This document shows, piece by piece, positions 42,073 through 46,317 of a stretch of 46,317 nucleotides of DNA. Source of the stretch: Selenomonadaceae bacterium (lineage in GTDB: Bacteria; Bacillota; Negativicutes; Selenomonadales; Selenomonadaceae). The position numbers and the translations under genes are program-made. The notes beneath the pieces are model-generated. The model was not told the origin of the DNA and did no database searches. It worked only from the letters and a program-made list of their open reading frames with translations. The DNA is taken from NCBI GenBank assembly GCA_017554285.1, contig JAFZIQ010000058.1, forward strand, positions 1 through 46,317. Reading direction: 5' to 3'. Numbering within the stretch: position 1 is the first letter of the stretch; every line of letters starts with the position of its first letter.

Positions 42073-42333
42073 TTAACGCGGTTCGACTATGAGTTTGATA
42101 GCAGTACGCTCACTTCCGTCAATTTCGATGTCAGTAAAAGCAGGAATGCAGATGAGGTCTACGCCGTGCGGTGCCACGAAGCCGCGTGCAATGGCAACTG
42201 CTTTAACCGCTTGGTTCAGCGCTCCGGCACCTATCGCCTGCATCTCGGCACTTCCGGTTTCGCGGATAACGCCCGCGAGTGCGCCGGCGACGGAATTGGG
42301 GTTAGATTTGGCTGATACCTTTAGAATCTCCAT
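42073..42333 (-). CDS. spoVS: Stage V sporulation protein S
   Basis: 86 residues, almost exactly the SpoVS length. MEILKVSAKSNPNSVAGALAGVIRE and AIGAGALNQAVKAVAIARGFVAPHG are highly conserved family segments. SpoVS affects septation and sporulation in Bacillus but is also kept in non-spore-formers, where it is probably a nucleic-acid-binding Alba-like protein. GGAGG precedes the ATG. The 171-bp gap upstream to ymdB is AT-rich with no promoter I can assign. Confidence 0.96.
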   Translation of the reverse strand: MEILKVSAKSNPNSVAGALAGVIRETGSAEMQAIGAGALNQAVKAVAIARGFVAPHGVDLICIPAFTDIEIDGSERTAIKLIVEPR

Positions 42334-42504
42334 AATGGATCCTCCTCTCTTGTTCCATTTTGATGTTGTAGTGGTTTTCTACCTGCTGCGGCTTCTTCTG
42401 CGTCTAAATTATTTTCCTTATTAATTCTTCAAACTTTAATTAAATCCTTCACATTGTCAGCCGATTTTATCATATATTTTATTTCGGTTGGTAATAATAT
42501 CCGC

Positions 42505-43284
42505 TTATGGTTTGATGAAAATCCTTTTAACCTTAAAAGCTTTAGATGTTTTATCATTAATTTCAATCAGCAATGCGCAATAAACGGCGGCACCATCGGC
42601 GACTTCAAATTTGCTCGGACGACCGCTTAAAAATCTTCTTATGACGGGTTCAATTTCCATACCGAGAATAGAATTTTCCGCGCCGACCATTCCCAAATCG
42701 CTGATATAAGCCGTGCCTTTCGGCAGAATTTTTTCGTCAGCGGTTTGAACATGTGTATGAGTTCCGACGACCGCCGTAACTTGCCCGTCGAAGTAGTGAG
42801 CAAAGGCAAGTTTTTCGCTGGTTGCCTCAGCGTGGAAATCAACCAGAATCACGTCGCAATTTTTTTTGAGGTGTTTGATAATCTTATCGCCGAGTCTGAA
42901 CGGGTCGTCCATAGGCGGTTGCATAAAAATTCTGCCCGCCATATTTATTACACCGACCGTTTTTTTACCGACGGGATAAACGCAAAAGCCTTTGCCGGGC
43001 GTATCTTCGGGATAATTTGCGGGACGGAGTAAGAAAGGTTCTGTATCTATGATTTGCAAAACGGTCGAATTATCCCAAATGTGATTTCCTGTCGTGACGA
43101 CATCCGCGCCGCCGCGAACCAACTCATCGAAAATTCCCGGTGTTAAGCCTTTACCGTGCGCCGCATTTTCGCCGTTGACGACAACCATATCAATTTTAAG
43201 CTGCTGTTTAAGTTCGGGCGTTCGTTCCATAAAGAAATATCTGCCGGATCTGCCGACGACATCTCCAACCATTAATATTCGCAA
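42505..43284 (-). CDS. ymdB: YmdB-family metallophosphoesterase
   Basis: 259 residues from TTG 43284, chosen because AAGGAGG lies at the right distance and the result (MRILMVGDVVGRSG) matches the family start; the frame to 43362 adds an unrelated extension. Motifs: NGENAAHGKG, TTGNHIWDN, VDFHAEATSEK and GTHTHVQTAD. YmdB hydrolyses 2',3'-cyclic nucleotides and affects biofilm versus motility in Bacillus. As in Bacillus it lies close downstream of rny. Confidence 0.94.
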   Translation of the reverse strand: MRILMVGDVVGRSGRYFFMERTPELKQQLKIDMVVVNGENAAHGKGLTPGIFDELVRGGADVVTTGNHIWDNSTVLQIIDTEPFLLRPANYPEDTPGKGFCVYPVGKKTVGVINMAGRIFMQPPMDDPFRLGDKIIKHLKKNCDVILVDFHAEATSEKLAFAHYFDGQVTAVVGTHTHVQTADEKILPKGTAYISDLGMVGAENSILGMEIEPVIRRFLSGRPSKFEVADGAAVYCALLIEINDKTSKAFKVKRIFIKP

Positions 43285-43300
43285 AAAATACGCCTCCTTC

Positions 43301-43825
43301 TTATCGGGAATAGACAACAACGCGCTCATGTTCGCGGACGCCGACCAAGCGACCTTCAACACGAAGTTGCCGCATATTATTCAAACATTGCTCCAAATAA
43401 TCTTCCTGCGCCATTAAATATTCTTCGTCGGGAATCGAATCTTCATATTCCTCAATCAATCTGTCGCCGAAATAATTTGACGCCAGCTCAGTCAACATGG
43501 ACAGTTCCCGACAAGTTAAAGTCGCCACGTCGCGTCTGACATTCAAAAAGCATGTGCCGTAAATGCCTTCAACGTTCAGTTCAATCGTCGCGCCGCTCAA
43601 GCCTTCCAAGTGATGAAAAGTCTCCACCGATTCCGCCACGTAATTTAAAAATTTCTCAAAATCGTCGTGTGAAAATTTTCCGTTCAATGCAAAGGAGAAT
43701 TCAAGCGTTTCATCTTTTGAATCATAAGTAACCGATTGAACGGTCGGAAATACCACCAAAATCGACGCCAATAACCGACCGGCATCCGGATCGGGTTTCT
43801 TCGTCTTCTTAAGAAAATCAAACAT
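43301..43825 (-). CDS. Conserved-looking protein of unknown function between rny and ymdB
   Basis: 174 residues, GGAGG before ATG 43825. No signal peptide or membrane helix. Mixed alpha/beta N-terminal part, then acidic helices (RLIEEYEDSIPDEEYLMAQEDYLEQCLNNM), ending with a strand (GVREHERVVVYSR). Residues 4-12 are Lys/Pro-rich. I do not recognise it. Its place inside the rny-ymdB-spoVS run suggests a link to RNA turnover or its regulation (inference). Confidence 0.7.
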   Translation of the reverse strand: MFDFLKKTKKPDPDAGRLLASILVVFPTVQSVTYDSKDETLEFSFALNGKFSHDDFEKFLNYVAESVETFHHLEGLSGATIELNVEGIYGTCFLNVRRDVATLTCRELSMLTELASNYFGDRLIEEYEDSIPDEEYLMAQEDYLEQCLNNMRQLRVEGRLVGVREHERVVVYSR

Positions 43826-43846
43826 CGCTCTAGCCTCCTTTGTTTT

Positions 43847-43905
43847 TTAGGGAACAGGGATTAGGGAACAGGGAACAGTTTTTTCTAATCCCTAACCCTA
43901 ATCCC
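43847..43905. repeat. 7-nt repeat array overlapping the rny stop codon
   Basis: Left arm TTAGGGA, ACAGGGA, TTAGGGA, ACAGGGA, ACAG (43847-43878); right arm TAATCCC, TAACCC, TAATCCC (43886-43905). Four GGG runs spaced by exactly 4 nt give a perfect quadruplex motif on the plus strand. The right arm abuts the rny stop codon (TAG, minus strand, 43905-43907), sharing one base with it. It fills nearly all of the gap between rny and the 174-residue gene. Confidence 0.92.
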
Positions 43906-45449
43906 TATTTGGCATAATCGACAACTCGGACTTCGCGAATTATCGTTGCCCGAATCTGCCCGGGATAATCCAAATCTTTTTCTATCTTTTTAACAATGTC
44001 ATGCGCCAAAGTAATTGCCGCCGCATCGTCAATTTTATCCGGCTTAACCATAACGCGAATCTCGCGCCCCGCTTGAATTGCAAAACAACGTTCGACGCCC
44101 TCAAAGGATTCGGCAATTTCCTCAAGCATTTTCAGACGCTTAAGATACATTTCCAAACTTTCGCGCCGCGCTCCGGGTCTTGCCGCCGAAACCGCGTCCG
44201 CCGCCGCTACCAATACAGCTTCGACGGAAGTCGCCTCAACGTCGCCATGATGTGAAGCTATTGCATTTATGACATTTTTATTTTCGCGATAACGTTTAGC
44301 CAAATCCGCGCCGATTGTCACGTGAGGTCCTTCGACTTCGTGATCTACCGCCTTGCCTATGTCGTGAAGAAGTCCTGCGCGCTTTGCCAAATTAACGTCT
44401 ACGCCGAGTTCGCTCGCCATAATACCGGCAAGCATTGCCACTTCTATAGAATGATTCAAAACATTTTGCCCGTAACTCGTGCGGTATTTCAGCCGCCCCA
44501 ATAATTTGATAAGTTCGGGATGAATTCCATGCACTCCGACTTTGAAAGTTGCCTGTTCGCCGGCTTCTTTCATGCGGTTATCAACTTCGCGTGTTGCCTT
44601 CTCAACCATTTCTTCAATCCGCGCAGGGTGTATTCTGCCGTCCGAAATTAATTTCTCAAGCGCAACACGGGCAATTTCTCTTTTAACAGGGTCAAAGCCC
44701 GATAAAATAACTGCTTCGGGTGTATCGTCGATTATTAAATCAATGCCCGTCGCCGTTTCCAATGTTCTGATATTCCTGCCTTCGCGTCCGATAATCCTTC
44801 CTTTCATGTCGTCGCTGGGAAGTGACACGACCGATACCGTAGTTTCGGCTACATGATCTGCCGCGCAACGTTGAATTGCCGTGCTTAAAATATCATGCGC
44901 CTTTTTTTCTGCCTCGTCCTTAATTTGTGCTTCATATTCCTTTATTCTGACTGCCTTATCGTGTTTGAGACCTTCCTCAACCTCACTCATTAAAATACTG
45001 CGTGCTTCCTCTTTACTCAGCGCGGCAATGCGTTCAAGTTCGGCATCTTCTTTTTCCTGCATTGCGTCGAGCCGAGTTTGTGATTCATTTAGTCTTGCCT
45101 CTTTCTTACTCAGAAGAATTTCCTTTTTTTCCAGTGAATCCAGCTTTTTGTCAAGATTTTCTTCCTTCTGAACAACTCGCCGCTCCTGCCTTGAAAGTTC
45201 ATTACGTCTTTCTTTGGTATCGCGGTCGAGATCCTGCCGCATTCTATGAATTTCTTCTTTAGCTTCAAGAATGGCTTCTTTTTTTTCTGCGTTAGATTTC
45301 TCACGCGCCTCGTCGAGAATACGTCGGGCTTCTTCTTCAGCCGAGCCGATTTTGGCTTCAGCTGATCTTTTACGCGCCGCGTAGCCGCCGACTGCGCCGA
45401 GAATTATTGCAATGATGACTGCTGCGATAGTAATAGCGATAACACTCAC
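43905..45449 (-). CDS. rny: Ribonuclease Y
   Basis: 514 residues from GTG 45449. I chose it because a good promoter (TTGACA-N17-TAAAAT) covers 45481-45509, so the upstream ATG at 45509 lies before the transcript. An N-terminal membrane helix is followed by a long coiled coil (~30-195, Glu/Lys/Arg-rich), a KH domain ([15 protein letters not shown]) and an HD domain ([22 protein letters not shown]). Length and order match Bacillus RNase Y (520 residues), the membrane-bound endonuclease that starts mRNA decay. Its stop overlaps a repeat array. Confidence 0.95.
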   Translation of the reverse strand: MSVIAITIAAVIIAIILGAVGGYAARKRSAEAKIGSAEEEARRILDEAREKSNAEKKEAILEAKEEIHRMRQDLDRDTKERRNELSRQERRVVQKEENLDKKLDSLEKKEILLSKKEARLNESQTRLDAMQEKEDAELERIAALSKEEARSILMSEVEEGLKHDKAVRIKEYEAQIKDEAEKKAHDILSTAIQRCAADHVAETTVSVVSLPSDDMKGRIIGREGRNIRTLETATGIDLIIDDTPEAVILSGFDPVKREIARVALEKLISDGRIHPARIEEMVEKATREVDNRMKEAGEQATFKVGVHGIHPELIKLLGRLKYRTSYGQNVLNHSIEVAMLAGIMASELGVDVNLAKRAGLLHDIGKAVDHEVEGPHVTIGADLAKRYRENKNVINAIASHHGDVEATSVEAVLVAAADAVSAARPGARRESLEMYLKRLKMLEEIAESFEGVERCFAIQAGREIRVMVKPDKIDDAAAITLAHDIVKKIEKDLDYPGQIRATIIREVRVVDYAK

Positions 45450-45480
45450 CCCCCTAAATCTTTTCAGTGAATACCAAGAT

Positions 45481-45509
45481 ATTTTATAGATTGTCAAGGC
45501 ATATGTCAA
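45481..45509 (-). promoter_or_regulatory. rny promoter
   Basis: On the minus strand, TTGACA (45504-45509) and TAAAAT (45481-45486), 17-nt spacer. Transcription near 45474 leaves a leader of about 25 nt to GTG 45449. Confidence 0.75.
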
Positions 45510-45542
45510 ATATTTAAGGCAAAAAGCCGCCGCCGAAATTGC

Positions 45543-45571
45543 TTGCCACTGCCCGCGAAAGGCTTTATAAT
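45543..45571 (+). promoter_or_regulatory. Promoter of the YfcE-like gene
   Basis: TTGCCA (45543-45548) and perfect TATAAT (45566-45571), 17-nt spacer. It is divergent from the rny promoter and about 28 nt upstream of the ATG at 45599. Confidence 0.65.
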
Positions 45572-45598
45572 TTCCAAAAATTGAAGGGAGAGTTTCAA

Positions 45599-46168
45599 AT
45601 GAAGTTAGGCGTTTTATCGGATTCTCACGGTTACGACGGGCGTGTTAAACTTGCTGTGGAGAAATTTTTTTCGGATGCGGAAGTAATACTTCATGCGGGC
45701 GACGTACTTTATCACGGACCGAACAATCCGAATTACAGAGGCGACGATTACAATCCGAAGGCTTTAGCGAATTTTATTAACGACTCAAAGATTCCGTTCG
45801 TGATAGCTCGCGGCAACGGTGATTCGGAAGTCGACCAGCTTGTTTTGAAAGTTCCGGTTTTATCGGAGTATGCACAGGTTTTCGCGAACGGCAAGCGGAT
45901 TGTCATTAATCACGGGCACAAGTTGCCGACCGACGCCGATAAAGATAAAACGGCGGCTCAATTCCGCGCAGATATTTTTATCACGGGTCATATTCATACG
46001 ACGATTCTTGAAAAGCGCGGCGATACAATATTCCTCAATCCCGGAACTGTCTCGTCGTATTTGAGCAACCGCGCAGATAAAAAGACAAGCGTCGCCGTTA
46101 TCGACGAAGAGAAAATTCAAATCTTCGACCTTGATTCCGGCGAAGTACTTATGAGTTTAAATTTCTAA
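45599..46168 (+). CDS. YfcE/MJ0936-family phosphodiesterase
   Basis: 189 residues from ATG 45599, preceded by GAAGGGAG; the frame extends to 45539 but that part overlaps the promoter. Metallophosphoesterase motifs: [21 protein letters not shown] (GNGD in place of the common GNCD), NHGH and GHIHTTI. YfcE-like enzymes cut phosphodiesters; the natural substrate is unknown. Confidence 0.92.
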   Translation: MKLGVLSDSHGYDGRVKLAVEKFFSDAEVILHAGDVLYHGPNNPNYRGDDYNPKALANFINDSKIPFVIARGNGDSEVDQLVLKVPVLSEYAQVFANGKRIVINHGHKLPTDADKDKTAAQFRADIFITGHIHTTILEKRGDTIFLNPGTVSSYLSNRADKKTSVAVIDEEKIQIFDLDSGEVLMSLNF

Positions 46169-46241
46169 ACATAGACCTTTGCATAAAAAATAATCGTCTT
46201 AAATTCTTACATGCGGACTTACGACGCTGATAAATCACTCC

Positions 46242-46270
46242 TTGACATTGTAGCAGCGATTGTGTAAAAT
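46242..46270 (+). promoter_or_regulatory. Promoter of tRNA-Pro
   Basis: A perfect TTGACA (46242-46247) and TAAAAT (46265-46270) with a 17-nt spacer, ending 9 nt before the tRNA. The stretch 46169-46241 shows nothing else recognisable. Confidence 0.75.
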
Positions 46271-46279
46271 TTTCCGCGT

Positions 46280-46317
46280 CGGGGTGTCGCACAGCTTGGT
46301 AGGGCATCTGCTTTGGG
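46280..46317 (+). tRNA. tRNA-Pro (UGG), 5' part, cut by window edge
   Basis: The sequence CGGGGTG begins an acceptor stem, the D loop has AGCTTGGTAGGGC, and the anticodon stem-loop CTGCTTTGG places anticodon TGG at 46314-46316. All fit bacterial tRNA-Pro(UGG). The 3' half lies beyond the window. Confidence 0.88.

Noticed and set aside
45450..45509. Longer N terminus for RNase Y from ATG 45509
   Set aside because: That stretch holds the -35 and -10 of a good promoter and would add residues before the membrane helix not expected in the family.

Overview
The window looks like chromosome of a diderm Firmicute, most likely a motile member of the Negativicutes (Selenomonas-type). This is inferred. 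Firmicute genes (RNase Y, YmdB, SpoVS, an HPr/Crh-like protein, two-ACT-domain aspartate kinase) sit beside gram-negative-like traits (FlgT-like exported proteins, an RTX-type glycine/aspartate repeat protein, GtrA and ChbG/YdjC proteins). Start codons are unusually often TTG behind strong Shine-Dalgarno sites. No phage, IS element or CRISPR array was recognised.

Layout. 1-3.2 kb: minus-strand operon of three exported proteins, one FlgT-like, one running off the window edge. 3.3-4.0 kb: SpoU/TrmH-family rRNA/tRNA methyltransferase. 4.05-8.7 kb: plus-strand operon of a free-standing HMA metallochaperone, a Zn/Cd/Pb-type P1B ATPase, an unknown membrane-anchored protein, a NagZ-like lipoprotein and a nitrilase-family amidase. 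8.8-11.5 kb: Fur-box-controlled feoA-feoB and a Cys-rich/HMA fusion, preceded by the decayed tail of a second RTX-type gene. 11.6-14.6 kb: a 997-residue RTX-type protein whose promoter spacer holds a 12-T tract. 14.8-15.9 kb: two unknown small proteins. 16-18.2 kb: lysC and a GT17 glycosyltransferase. 18.2-24.5 kb: a complete oligopeptide ABC importer led by an M15 peptidase, divergent from a beta-lactamase-fold serine hydrolase through a promoter pair sharing one -10 box. 25.8-30.2 kb: a hybrid histidine kinase and an aminotransferase. 30.3-31.2 kb: a solitary sucD. 31.4-35 kb: motA-motB-acpS-nnr. 35.2 kb: an HPr-like protein lacking the catalytic histidine. 35.6-41.1 kb: gtrA, ydjC, cbiB, a MetF-like protein, a LUD protein, a GT2 and a TVP38-family protein. 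41.1-46.2 kb: PHP, spoVS, ymdB, an unknown gene and rny, then a YfcE phosphodiesterase and the start of tRNA-Pro.

The most unusual signal is a set of 7-nt tandem repeats in seven places, in two sequence families (GGGATTA/GGGAACA and AGTGGTC/AGTGGAA), most arranged as a G-rich arm, a short spacer and a C-rich arm. Five lie between genes, in leaders or next to stop codons, and two of these contain perfect G3-N4 quadruplex motifs. The other two lie inside coding sequence: they encode nearly the whole lipoprotein signal peptide of both the NagZ-like enzyme and the OppA-like binding protein, and the two signal peptides differ in length by exactly 21 nt (three heptamers, seven codons).

Many genes serve the cell envelope: glycan hydrolysis and peptide recovery (NagZ-like, M15 peptidase, Opp, serine hydrolase), surface display (RTX) and glycosylation (GT2, GT17, GtrA, YdjC). 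A second theme is metal handling (P1B ATPase, Feo, three HMA/Cys-rich modules).
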